NCBI GenBank assembly: GCA_030407085.1
Contig: CM059583.1
Span: 25,456,001 to 25,520,000, forward strand
Source: Trichopria drosophilae
Lineage: Eukaryota > Arthropoda > Insecta > Hymenoptera > Diapriidae
Direction: 5' to 3'
Length of the DNA: 64,000 bases
Shown: piece by piece, positions 11,722-21,934 of the stretch
Layout: each line of letters begins with the position of its first letter
How positions within the stretch are numbered: the first letter of the stretch is position 1
Program-made: the position numbers and the translations under genes
Notes under the pieces: generated by a model
Databases searched by the model: none
Told to the model about the DNA's origin: nothing
Seen by the model: only the letters and a program-made list of their open reading frames with translations

Positions 11722-12495
11722 TTTAAAGTTCTTATGAATACTCAATAAGATTAATTACACCGAATTATCTTAAAAAATTAATAACATTACAAATTTTAGA
11801 AAATTAGACATAAAAATAAAAAAGTTTGTTGCATTTTTTTAGTATCTGAAGTTACGCGTGGGGTCGAATTTTTAACATTTAATGAATTGAAGCTAACAAA
11901 TAGTTATATTATTTAAGGTTCTTATGAATACAACAAGATTAATTACACCGAATTATCAAAAATAATTTAATTACGTTTCAACCATTTTAGAAAACTAGAC
12001 ATAAAAGTAAAAAAAGTGTGTTGCATTTTTTTAGTATCTGAAGTTACGCGTCCCGTCTAATTTTTAGCATTTAATGATTTGAAGCTAGCAAATAATTATA
12101 TTATTTAAGGTTCTTGTGAATACTCAACAAGATTAATTACACCGAATTATCAAAAATAATTTAATTACGTTTCAACCATTTCAGAAAACTAGACATAAAA
12201 GTAAAAAAAAGTTTGTGGAATTTTTTAGTATCTGAAGTTACGCGTCGCGTCTAATTTTTAGCATTTAATGATTTGAAGCTAGCAAATAATTATATTATTT
12301 AAGGTTCTTATGAATACTTAACAACATTAATTACACCGAATTATCTTAAAAAAATTAATAACGTTGCAAATGTTAGAAAACTAGACATAAAAGTAAAAAA
12401 GGTTTGTGGAATTTTTTTAGTATCTGAAGTTACGCGTCAGGTCGAATTTTTAACATTTAATGAATTGAAGCTAACAAATAGTTATATTATTTAAT
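11722..12495. repeat. ~192-bp tandem repeat, about four copies
   Basis: The anchor AGGTTCTTATGAATAC-type recurs at about 11728, 11918, 12110 and 12304 (spacings 190, 192, 194). Each unit continues with GATTAATTACACCGAATTAT, AACTAGACATAAAAGTAAAA and TAGTATCTGAAGTTACGCGT. The two inner units are the most alike. The array ends about 190 bp before the proposed first exon of Ada3. Confidence 0.88.
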
Positions 12496-12680
12496 TTTTT
12501 CTTTTGAAATTTAATTCCTATTAATTAAAATTTAACAATGTTAAAAAGAAACGCGTCTAGTAAAATGTCAAAACGCACGCTTCTAAAGGACGCTAAACTC
12601 GCAAAAGTAGCGTGGGTTTCAACATTTTCAGCGTGGGACGCTTTCATTTTCACAGGAAAAATGCAGAAAAATAAACTTAC

Positions 12681-12693
12681 GTCCAGGCGGCAT
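12681..12693 (-). CDS. Ada3: Proposed first coding exon of Ada3
   Basis: On the reverse strand, ACCACCATGCCGCCTGGAC is followed directly by a consensus donor GTAAGT (12680-12675). The ATG has a strong Kozak-like context. The exon encodes M-P-P-G plus one base (C). The Ada3 acceptor exon at 893 starts with GT, so joining gives C+GT = Arg and continues in frame as MPPGRKRRTSAG and then MSGKGKQ. The phase match and the basic, nuclear-protein-like N-terminus are direct observations. That these two exons are spliced together across 11.8 kb is inference. The alternative is that this exon belongs to another gene and Ada3 starts at the internal ATG at 870. Confidence 0.55.
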
Positions 12694-12960
12694 GGTGGTC
12701 AGCTGAAGAGTCCTCTTGCCCCAGGAAAATAAGACGTGCACTCTCTCAGGCCAGAAGGCAACTGAAAGTTTGCATTTTCGTTTCTACATAACTAACTTCC
12801 CTTCCCCTTTCACAACACCACAAGAAACCCCTAAAAACATGTCAACAATTTTCCTTTTCTGCCAAAAATACAGTGCGGGGACGTTCGGAGGGGCGCAGGT
12901 CAAATTCGGCTCGAATGAACGCCACGTAGTCGAAAGTAGCTTGGACCTTTTTTTTGTAAC
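12694..12960 (-). promoter_or_regulatory. Probable 5' UTR and promoter region upstream of the proposed Ada3 first exon
   Basis: This stretch is distinctly richer in G/C and CpG than the surrounding AT-rich DNA, for example GCGGGGACGTTCGGAGGGGC near 12876-12895. It lies immediately 5' of the proposed start codon. No TATA box or initiator can be pinned down. Short open frames on the plus strand here look incidental. Confidence 0.35.
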
Positions 12961-13577
12961 GGTAAGTTTTACAAAAAAAAGAAATATAAATTATGTACAA
13001 AATAACATTTTGTTTTAGGAATGATCCAAAACACCGAAAATTATTGAAGAATAATTCTGAATTCTATTTTTTTATTCGTAAAAAATGATTGTAAAGTATT
13101 CAACATTTTGAATACTTTTGTGGCAATTTTAAAATCACATGCAAAAAAAATAATACTGAAAAAAAGATTGAAACGTTTTTAAAACGGAATCCAAAAGTCG
13201 AGGATTTTAAACGATTAAAAAAATGGTTATTTCGAGAGAATTCAAGAGTCCTGACATTAAAAAAACAATAAAATTCATCGTTTATGAACAATTAACTAAA
13301 TTTTAGTATAAACTAAAATTTATATTAATTTATTAGTATATAAATTTTGGAATAACTATATTTAGCATAATAATAGCAAAATTGAAATTAGATAATAGTC
13401 ATAGATTTTTTACATTGTTGTTTTGATGTTATTAATAAACATTAAAAAATGTATAGTTTTAATTACAATTTAATATTACTTGTTATTAGTAAGATTTTTA
13501 TAAAATAAACATAATTAAATTAATAGACAAATAAATAGACAAAGTTAGGATCGAAACAAAAATATATACATATATAT
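12961..13577. other. AT-rich intergenic DNA
   Basis: Nothing recognisable on either strand. Short open frames here are low-complexity. Confidence 0.5.
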
Positions 13578-14625
13578 TAACAAATCAAATTTTTATTTAT
13601 TTATTTGTATCGATTTAATTGACTATTTTATTTTTGGCTTGCATACTTATTTTGTGTAAAAAAATTCTCTGGTATTATTTCATTTATGAAAAAAACTAAA
13701 AATAAAGAATAAAGCCACACTAACTACTTTGGGTTTTTAACTATTTTATTGTTACTTTAATAAGTATTCAAGAGTTTTCACATTAAAAAACAATACCTTA
13801 TGAACAGCTTGTACTTAATTCATATTCTAAAAAATATACCAGAACAATAATATTTCTATTTAATTCATATTCCAAAAAATATACAAAAAAAACAGAAGAA
13901 ATAAATAAAAAAAAAAGTAAAGAATTTTATTGCTAAAAAGGAAAATTTATTGCAAATTGTGTTTTGTAAATCTTTATTATATATCTGATAAATTCTGTCG
14001 AAATTTTAACGGCTTAAATGCGGTTAATCACAAAGATTTTTTAGCAAAAATAAAAACTAAGCTAAAAAATATCTTTTAACAAATCAAATTTTTATTTGTT
14101 TCTTTATTTGCGTTGATTTAATTGACTATTTTATTTTTATCTTGTACACTTTTTTTGAGTACAAAAATTTCTGATTTCTTTAATATTTCACTGATGAAAA
14201 AACAAAAAATAAAGATTAACGGCACACTAACTACTTTTGTTTTTCAACTATTTCATTGTTACTTTTAATAAGTAATCAAGAATTTTCAAATTAAAATACA
14301 ATACTTTGTACTTAATTCATATTCTAAAAAATATACCAGAACAATAATATTTCTATTTAATTCATATTTCTAAAAAAGGAAAACGAAATATACAAAAAAA
14401 ACAGAAGAAATTAATTGTTTTCCATATAACATTTTAAACAATTTTCTGGTAATTAGGTAAAGAATTTTATTACTAAAAAAGAAAATTTATTGCATATTGT
14501 AGTTTGTAAATCATTATTATATATATGATGAATTTAGTCGAGCTTTGTTGTTTTGATGTTATTAATAACAGCTTAAATGCGGCTAATGGCGAAGCTTTTT
14601 TTTACTGAAAATATAAACTAAGCTA
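13578..14625 (+). repeat. Direct duplication of a ~500-bp AT-rich unit
   Basis: Unit 1 (about 13578-14076) and unit 2 (about 14077-14625) share TTAACAAATCAAATTTTTAT, GATTTAATTGACTATTTTAT, CACACTAACTACTTT, TTAATTCATATTCTAAAAAA, ATATACCAGAACAATAATAT and CTTAAATGCGG in the same order. Small indels separate them. It is non-coding. Confidence 0.78.
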
Positions 14626-15245
14626 AAGAAGTAAATAATTTTTGTAATTAAAAATGCATTCATTTCTAGATAGTTTAAGGTATAAATAAGATACTAAATA
14701 ACATACTGAATAAGAATCTGTTCTTTCTACATGTGAATTAGTTAAAAGTGTGTAAATATTTGAAATTAGTAACAAAATTTACTAAATATTGTTCAATTGT
14801 TATAAAAAAAATATACCTGCTGCAATTTTATTAGTGTCTTCTGCAAAGTGTTTGTAAAAATATGCTACTTAAAAAATAAAACAAAACCCTTAGTGTTGCG
14901 CGTTACTAAGTTTTCGAAAAATTCTGTTTTATTTTATTATATCAGTCATTAAAAAAATATGTCTTTGAATTCACTGTTTTGTTTTACGGGAATATGTTCT
15001 TCATAAAATAAGGAACAAAACCCACTTTGGCAGAAGTGTGGGCCTAGAATTCTGTCAACATCGACGTAAAAAACGTTACATCGTTACGTTCACGCAACAT
15101 ACAACTATCAATAAACATTTATGAGCTATTGTCCATTTTTAAGCCTATTTTGAACGATATGACGTTTAGTATATTTTGAGACTTTACGTTGTAAGTGAAA
15201 AAATTGAATTTTTCGATTCCGATGTCAAATTTTGGGTGCAGGACG
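14626..15245. other. AT-rich intergenic DNA
   Basis: No coding frame, RNA gene or clear repeat was recognised. A slightly GC-richer patch near 15015-15100 contains several ACG-rich words without an identifiable role. Confidence 0.4.
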
Positions 15246-15405
15246 CAAAACATCCGAATCAAAAAGCCGACAAAAGAAAAAACCGACACATAAAAAATAG
15301 ACACATCCACAAACGGACAGTTATTTTTTAAAGTGCCGGTTTTTGGACCTATCGGCTTTTTGATTTGTCGGTTTTTTTACTTGTCGGCTTTTTGATTTAT
15401 CAGAT
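15246..15405. repeat. Inverted repeat with AAAAAGCCGACAA motifs
   Basis: Words CAAAAAGCCGACAAAAG and AAAACCGACAC on the left reappear inverted as GTCGGCTTTTTG, TCGGCTTTTTGATTTGTCGG and GTGCCGGTTTTTGG on the right. This allows a branched hairpin. It is non-coding. Confidence 0.5.
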
Positions 15406-15739
15406 TTCTACCCGCACCTAAAATAATGAAATGTAGACTTTAAGGGAGTATTTTTCTAAAAATAAAAGAATAAATTCCAAAAATGAATCAAATAAAATTA
15501 TTTAAATATAAACTTTTCTAAAAAATATACAACGAAATGTATTAAACGGAAATAAATTGATTTTGTATCTTACAATTTTATGATAAACAGCTAACCAATT
15601 TTATTATTAAAAAATTAAATGCAATGAACATTTTGTTTCATGTAAATCATTGGAAAATGGAATGTCTTGTTTCTAATACTTAGTATATATATAATTCTCT
15701 GGAACCTTTAATAATTCACTTATGAACAAAAAACTAAAT

Positions 15740-15995
15740 AAACATCCAATTAAAAATTAACAAGTACAGAGATAATTGAAAGGTTTTAAACAAAAGTTTG
15801 TCAATTAAATGGAATAAAATAAAGAAGATTATGCATATTTTTATGATTGTTGACAAATTGAATTCTTATTTATAATTTTAATCCCTATAAACAATCATAA
15901 AAATATGCATAATCTTATTTATTTTAGTCAATTTAATTGACAAACTATTTTTTAAAACCTTTCAACTATCTCTGTACTTATTAATTTTTAATTGC
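15740..15995. repeat. ~255-bp palindrome
   Basis: Left arm AGATTATGCATATTTTTATG and CAGAGATAATTGAAAGGTTT pair with their complements at 15896-15925 and 15957-15980, with a loop of about 45 bases. MITE-like or foldback, AT-rich, no coding. Confidence 0.72.
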
Positions 15996-16497
15996 ATGCT
16001 TATTTTACAAAAAAATGACCCATACAAATCAATACTAAACAACAATTAAAAATATACATTTAAAAACAATTGAAAAGTTATTAAAAAATAAATATACATT
16101 ACTAAAAGTCTTAAATTAATGTATATTGCAAATGTGCAACATATTTACATTATTCAATGTATATAAACATTCCAAATAATTATATTTTGATACGAACTGT
16201 CAATTTCAAAAACTAACATAATTATATCATATGCATTTACTTATGGTTCCTCGACAAATGTAAACAACACGAAAACTCGAGTTAGAAACAAAGAATATGT
16301 TAAATCGTCCACTGTATTAAGTATTTGACAACTTTAATTGAATTATGACGAAAATTTGAAATTTGACATTCGAAGAAAGAAATAATTGTTTGACATTATA
16401 TTTATATGAATAACGAAGTCTACGGAATTGTTGTAACGTGTATTTCTAAATAAATAAATAATTATTGTGACTTACGTGCTTCTGAAACATACCAATC

Positions 16498-16727
16498 TAC
16501 ACTGAAAAAAACACCATTTTTCAAATTTAAGCAAATATTTAATTGAGTAAGTAACAAATAAATATTTATTTGAATGAAGAAAATAATATCTTGACTCAAG
16601 TAAGATTTATAACAAAGATAAAAGATTTGTTAAATAAAAGAATATATTTTCTTAGTCAAATAAGTAATAATTTGCTATTATTCAAATAAATATTTACTTC
16701 AATTGTACAGCACTTTTTTTAAGTGTA
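16498..16727. mobile_element. TA-flanked MITE
   Basis: It is bounded by TACACTGAAAAAAA on the left and TTTTTTTAAGTGTA on the right, consistent with a TA target duplication and short inverted ends. The inside is built from variants of AAATAAATATTTATTTGAAT and of AAGTAAATAATTT. The ends resemble those of the element at 32003-32716. Confidence 0.5.
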
Positions 16728-17483
16728 TTTAAACCGGTAAATACAGTTTTTTAGAATACTAAGACAAAAAATAACAAGTTTAAAATTCGAAATTTGTGAT
16801 TAATAATTTACACACTAAAACTCAAATTTAATTCCACAGGAGTAAAAATCTCACGGTTGAACACGTAATTAACTTTCAATCTAAAGAAGTTAAATCGTAG
16901 ACTTTTGGTGTATGTAATCTATTCCTAATTAAAGAGTATATTAATTATTTAAATTATAATTTACAATGGAATCAAAATGTCCTCCAAAGAATTAAAATAT
17001 CTTTACTACCCTTTCTTCGACTTAAAAAAATTATTCCAACCGTTTTAGAGTTATTAAACATTTATAAAGTAATAAGTTATTGGCAGTTATTAAATTTCAT
17101 AGTCAGTTAATAACTTTAGTTTTATGTTTTAAACAATGTTAAATTAGGGTGCTTTTTAGGGATTGAAATCGGTTTTTCTCGGTTTGCAGCGAAGGGCGAC
17201 CTCCTAGTGGAAAATCTTACAGTTGTGGGTACTAAACAGTCGAAGACTTTTGTATACGACATTTATCAACACAGCCTCAAATTTTTCGAGAAAATGGCAA
17301 AAAATCATTTTTCTCTCACATAAAAATAATTTAATTTATATGAGATTTTGTGGAAGTATACCTTTTTTTGCCTGGAATACGCTTAATTTTTTGTTTAATT
17401 AAAATTTTGAGATATTGATACTTTTTTAAAAAACTACTCTCATCTTGCACGGACATTGGTATGTTTTTTGGTATTTTGATATG
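16728..17483. other. AT-rich intergenic DNA
   Basis: No coding or structured element recognised. Confidence 0.4.
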
Positions 17484-17687
17484 CGAAGGAACATGTAAGT
17501 GGGCTTTTTCCCAAATACCTCTTAGATGATTACGACTTAATTCCTCATGAATTATTAAAATGCATAAATTGCAACTACGTCAGTAGCTGCAATAATCACA
17601 GATGTGGCTTTCGAAAGGATGGGTTAAAATGCACTAATTTATGTACCAACTGTCATGTCAATTGTTCGCATAATGAAAATGAAACGA
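17484..17687 (+). pseudogene. Fragment with tesmin-like Cys-rich (CXC) pattern, probable transposon ORF remnant
   Basis: One forward frame reads through YLLDDYDLIPHELLKCINC, then CNNHRCGFRKDGLKCTNLC and CTNCHVNCSHN. The spacing C-x2-C...C-x4-RCG-RK-GL-C-x3-C-x2-C-x3-C resembles the Cys-rich block (PxxLLxxIxCxC...CxCRKxGLxC) found near the end of many insect transposon-derived proteins. A stop lies just upstream and the frame runs directly into the TIR element at 17688. It is a truncated remnant, not a gene. Confidence 0.45.
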
Positions 17688-18528
17688 CCCGAGCAGAAAA
17701 TTATTCAGGCTGGAATCAGGCCCTGATCAGGAAGCCTGAGAACAAAATCAGGTCTTGACATGGCCCCTGATCAGGGCCTGGTCCAACTCCTGAACCGGCC
17801 CTGATACATCGTGTAACGGTTTTTCTAATAAGGCGCTGATCAGGCAAATGTACAGGTCCTGATCAAGATCTTACAATGCCCAATATTTCGCATGCTTTCC
17901 AAATTTCATGTTGAAAATATTTACAATAGTATTACGAAACAACAAATTAATTTGTAATGATTTATTACTATCTGACAAGTAAAAAGGCTGCAAAATAAAA
18001 AATATTATTTACACATATATACGAATCGTATACATATCCATCACATGCAATGTGTAAAATATGTTGTATTGAAGCGTTCCTACAAATAGGCTAATATACA
18101 AAATAGAAATACATTTCCTTAACAGGAATGAAGTAGATGCGCGATCACGCCTAGTGACGACTGAACGAATTACATAAAATTTAGAATTAAAAAAATTCAG
18201 GCGTCCTTATCAGGCTCTAAGCAGGCACCCTGATTTGCCCCTGATTTGAAATTTCTAAAGCAGTTAGCGATTCCTGGAAATTGAAAATAAGGCAAGATTT
18301 GGTTTTGATATGGAAATGCACAGACTATCCTATATCAGTTATACTTTATTTTAACATAATCAGGGTTTAATCAGGGCATATTCGGGCGAACCTGATCAGG
18401 ATAACTTACTGGAACCTAAGCATGTCCTGATTTACGTACGTTCAGGAGTACCTGATCAGGAACGCCTTACTGGAACCTGGGCAGGATCTGGTACATATTT
18501 AGGCTGCCTGAATAAATTTCCGCTGGGG
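17688..18528. mobile_element. TIR element rich in CCTGATCAGG palindromes
   Basis: The ends are CCCGAGCAGAAAATTATTCA and, inverted, CCCCAGCGGAAATTTATTCA. Both subterminal regions are packed with variants of the perfect 10-bp palindrome CCTGATCAGG, while the middle is ordinary AT-rich sequence. It has no transposase. Superfamily unassigned. Confidence 0.68.
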
Positions 18529-18891
18529 GAAGTAGTTTTCAATCTTCTTCAATAACATACCTCGTAAATGCAAAATAATACAAAAATTAAGTCCATTTTT
18601 CATTTTGAATCACAATGTCGTTGGTGCGAAGTCGAATAAACGAAAAAAAGAAGAGCATGATTGAAAAAATTGGTTTTAATCCCTTCAAAGTAACATCTAA
18701 ATAAATTGTTCATTTTAGGGGTAGTTTACTTCCTAATTTTCATTCCCCCCTACCGACATACCTATCCTGATTTTCGTCTTTTATGGAACTATACTTTTAT
18801 ACCAAAAATCATTCCATTCGCTTCCCTAATCTTAAAGATATCACTATTTTCCTATTTTACCCCAACCAAATCGCATTTAACTCGGTATTTT

Positions 18892-19680
18892 TTAAACCTT
18901 GATTCTGTAGTTTGTCATTGTAGGAGGTTTCTTAGCAAGTTCATTTGGATGCATCCTTAATCTTAGCTTGTATGTTGCAGTGAATCTTTTGATTTCATCT
19001 TTCACGGTAGGGATTTTCAAGTCCATTTTAATGATATCATTTGGGACATACCAGGGAGCGGCTACTATTTGCCGTAGTTTTTGATTGCAATCTTTCCAGG
19101 ATTTCTATATTAGAAGTGGACGCTGTATCCCACAACTGGATTCCATATGTCCACACTGGTGTAATGATGGTTTTATATATGAGTAATTTGTTTTCTACTG
19201 TAAGAGGTGATCTCTTATTAAGCGACCAGTACATTTTCCTGAGCTTCAAGTTCAGTTGTTTTCGTTTTGACCAAATGTGCTCCTTCCAAGTTAGTCTGCG
19301 GTCTAATGTCATTCCAAGATATTTTACGTGATTACTGTATGGTACGATGTTGTTGTTTATACCTACCGAAGGACAGTCATTTTTGCGTAACGTGAAAGTG
19401 GTATGGATGGATTTATTTTCATTAATTTGAATCCTCCAGGACTTCGACCAGGCATCAATTTTATTAAGTGTATAAGAATTCAGACGCCTTAGAAGCATTT
19501 GGTTGTGATGATAGAATGGCGGTGTCATCTGCATAAGTTGCCGTGATCGTGTCTTGAGAGGTAGGTAGGTCAGATGTATAGATCAGATACAGCGTAGGTC
19601 CTAGAACACTACCTTGATGAACACCAGCTTTTATAGTACCTTTTGTTGACATAAATTCGAATTTTAAACTCATTATGACA
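18892..19680 (-). pseudogene. Jockey-like LINE fragment, reverse transcriptase C-terminal half
   Basis: The reverse strand from 19673 encodes KAGVHQGSVLGPTLYLIYTS and the RT catalytic YADDTA box. After a frameshift near 19500 it continues with WRIQINENKS, VKYLGMTLDRRLTWKEHI and TPVWTYGIQLWDTAS. A further frame then reads to a stop at 18894-18892 (HPNELAKKPPTMTNYRI). Order and motifs are those of Jockey-clade non-LTR retrotransposons. It is 5'-truncated and frameshifted, so inactive. Confidence 0.85.
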
Positions 19681-19789
19681 CCCTAAACAAGACCACCCGA
19701 TTCCCTCGGTGAGGGTTTCGCCGTCCCTCGAGATCGTTCATCATCAACAGACGTAAAAGCCTATTGTACGTCCTTAGAATGAATATAAC

Positions 19790-20070
19790 TATTCTCATAA
19801 AAGACCGTGCTATTATTATCCCGCAATATAGGGAGCAAAATAGAATTTTTCGCTCAGAGTGCTAGAAGAAATGTTGTCTGACGCACATGCAAAAATGTTT
19901 ATTGAACCAATGTGATCGGTATTCCTCATATTCCTAGAAAACACTTTTCTCACACTCTGTGCGCAAAATGCTATTTTTCTCCCTATATTGCGGGAGCAAA
20001 ATAGCACATTCTCTCCCTAGGGAGCAAAATAAATAAGTCCGGGAGCAAAATATCACGCCCTCGTATGAGA
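19790..20070. repeat. Nested inverted repeats with GGGAGCAAAATA motifs
   Basis: An outer pair (ACTATTCTCAT...CGTGCTATTA against its complement near 20045-20070) encloses an inner, almost perfect pair, CCCGCAATATAGGGAGCAAAA at 19820 and TTCTCCCTATATTGCGGG ending 19993. GGGAGCAAAATA occurs four more times nearby. It looks like a foldback MITE. No coding. Confidence 0.7.
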
Positions 20071-20629
20071 ATAGTATATTACTCACCGAGGGAGACATTC
20101 TTTTTTTACTTCCCGAGGGAGGTATACGATTTTTCTTCATGACAGGGAGAATAAGAAGCAACATTCCTCCCGCTTGGGGGAGCACCTATTTGTCTCCCTA
20201 GTTGCACAATCTACTATTACGCAATCGTATGGAAAATCACTACTTGCGCATAATATGAAAAAAATAGACGACACGAAAAATACTTCTGTATGTACAGCCA
20301 TAGGAAAAAATACATAAAAGGGTATATTATACAAAAGAATCTGCGCAATGAGGTTCGAAAGTGTGCACAAAATGACGTCCTTTTGGATGACAATTTCGTA
20401 CATCATTTTGGGAGTAACTTCGGAAGTAATTTCGGACGTCATTTCGACATCATTCCGGACGTATTGTCTTTATTATTCTCCATGAAAACGAGTAGTCTGA
20501 ACAATCTTAAGCAAGCTGGGAATAATTGTTCTTTCTATAGTTTGAACTTAATTCTCTTCATTGTATTTTGTCAGATGTTTTCTCTAGACAATTCTCTCTC
20601 AGGCGATTTCCAAAGAGAGAACTTTTCAA

Positions 20630-21757
20630 TTAACCCTTTGCGTCGCGATGGGCCTCTCAGAGACACACATGTTTTTTATCAATAAATATATAATTTCTTG
20701 TTTCTATATGATTGTCCAGACATAAGCAGGTGTAAAAAAACAGTTGAATAGTTGTTAATTGTTAATAACAATACTATTATTAATTAACAAATAATTAAAA
20801 ATGGTACTATTTTCAGAAAGAATGTATTCTGTACTTGTAGATTAAGAGATTCAAGACACTAATTTTTTTATGTACTTAGTACATTTAATACTATTAACAA
20901 AAATTATTTCAAAATTTTCCGCCATATTTTTTGTAATAAATTAAATTTTATTCTTACAAAACGTAAAAAATCCATTTTTTCACAAAATTCAAAAGGAATA
21001 TTAAATGAAAATTAATGAAACAATACATGTTTCTTTTATAATAACTGTACTGATATGCGTAATAAAATTTTGTAAATTCAAGATGGCGAATCCAATATAG
21101 CGGACGAAATTTTAAAAAATCGATCCAATTGGCCTGAAACTTGTTACTCTGAGGTTTTCGAGGTCGCTGATTACAAATCTAAAATCCATTTTAAAAAATT
21201 CAAAATGGTGGATCCAATACGGCGGACGAATTTCTAAAAATCGAATGAAATTCGCTTATAACTCGTCACTCGTGTCGAATATTACGTCAGATTTTCGAAA
21301 ATCAAAATGGCGGACCCAAAATGGCGGAGGAATTTTTGTGATTGTTGGATTTTTATCTTAGAGTTCATATCGCTGGTTATAAATTTTAAAGTTAATTTTT
21401 AGGATTTAAAAATAAATCCAATAATGTGAATACAATTTTAAAAAATATAAGATTTTACTACATTGTATTTTAAAAATGTTTGCTAATGTGTCAAAATCTA
21501 AAATAAAGAATTACAATTTATAGATTGGTCATTATTATATAAACACCTTGCTGCAGAAACCAGACAGCCCAGAAAAAAATGGGGAATTTCAAGCGAATCA
21601 GATCATTTTTTTAAAAAGTCGCTCTCCATATTGGATCCGCTATTTTGAATTTTTGAAAACGAATTTCAAATTCGTAATCAGCGACCCCGAAAACCCTTTG
21701 GTGTACAGTGATTTTTAAATTTTGTTGAAAAGAAAAATATGTGACTGAAAGGGTTAA
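20630..21757. mobile_element. piggyBac-like MITE, TTAA-flanked
   Basis: It begins TTAACCCTTTGCGTCGCG and ends GTGACTGAAAGGGTTAA. TTAA duplications with CCC...GGG termini are the signature of piggyBac elements. It is 1.1 kb without transposase. Internally it repeats a module containing GTCGCTGATTAC and AAAATTCAAAATGGCGGA (near 21080, 21200, 21305 and, inverted, 21630), shared with the palindromes at 7170-8632 and 32961-34232. Confidence 0.7.
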
Positions 21758-21787
21758 TAATAATGCTTGTGAATTAATCACTGGTAC

Positions 21788-21793
21788 TTTATT
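21788..21793 (-). other. Polyadenylation signal of the trypsin gene
   Basis: AATAAA on the reverse strand, about 140 bases after the trypsin stop codon and just outside the piggyBac-like element. Confidence 0.5.
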
Positions 21794-21934
21794 ATCCAAC
21801 ATTCTTAATAATCATACAATTTTTCTTTGGACAAGTTACTTTTGCATATGTGCTAAAAACAGTCACTGTAAAGTATGCAGTAGCGAAGATCCTAGGCTCT
21901 CTGACTCCTACAAAAAGTCAGAATGATAAGTTGC

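Larger units (their letters stand above)
894..12680 (-). other. Proposed 11.8-kb first intron of Ada3
   Basis: It is bounded by donor GTAAGT at 12680-12675 and a polypyrimidine-CAG acceptor at 896-894 on the reverse strand. It contains no intact gene. Instead it holds two inverted M13-peptidase pseudogene copies (about 1.1-5.4 kb and 10.6-6.5 kb), two large palindromes, a pogo-like MITE and a ~192-bp tandem array. The stretch 10600-11720 is AT-rich, and nothing recognisable is seen in it. Confidence 0.5.

Noticed and set aside
11722..12495. CRISPR-like array
   Set aside because: Four long (~192 bp) contiguous units without spacers in a eukaryotic intron; it is a tandem satellite.
12538..13018. 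Two overlapping forward frames of 64 and 100 codons
   Set aside because: They are antisense to the proposed Ada3 5' exon and promoter; no domain or splice support.
18706..18960. 84-codon forward frame MFILGVVYFLIF
   Set aside because: Antisense to the 3' end of the Jockey-like LINE.
20290..20685. 131-codon forward frame starting MYSHRKKYIKG
   Set aside because: No recognisable domain, internal simple repeats (FGSNFGSNFG), and it runs across the left end of a TTAA-flanked MITE, so it is probably chance.
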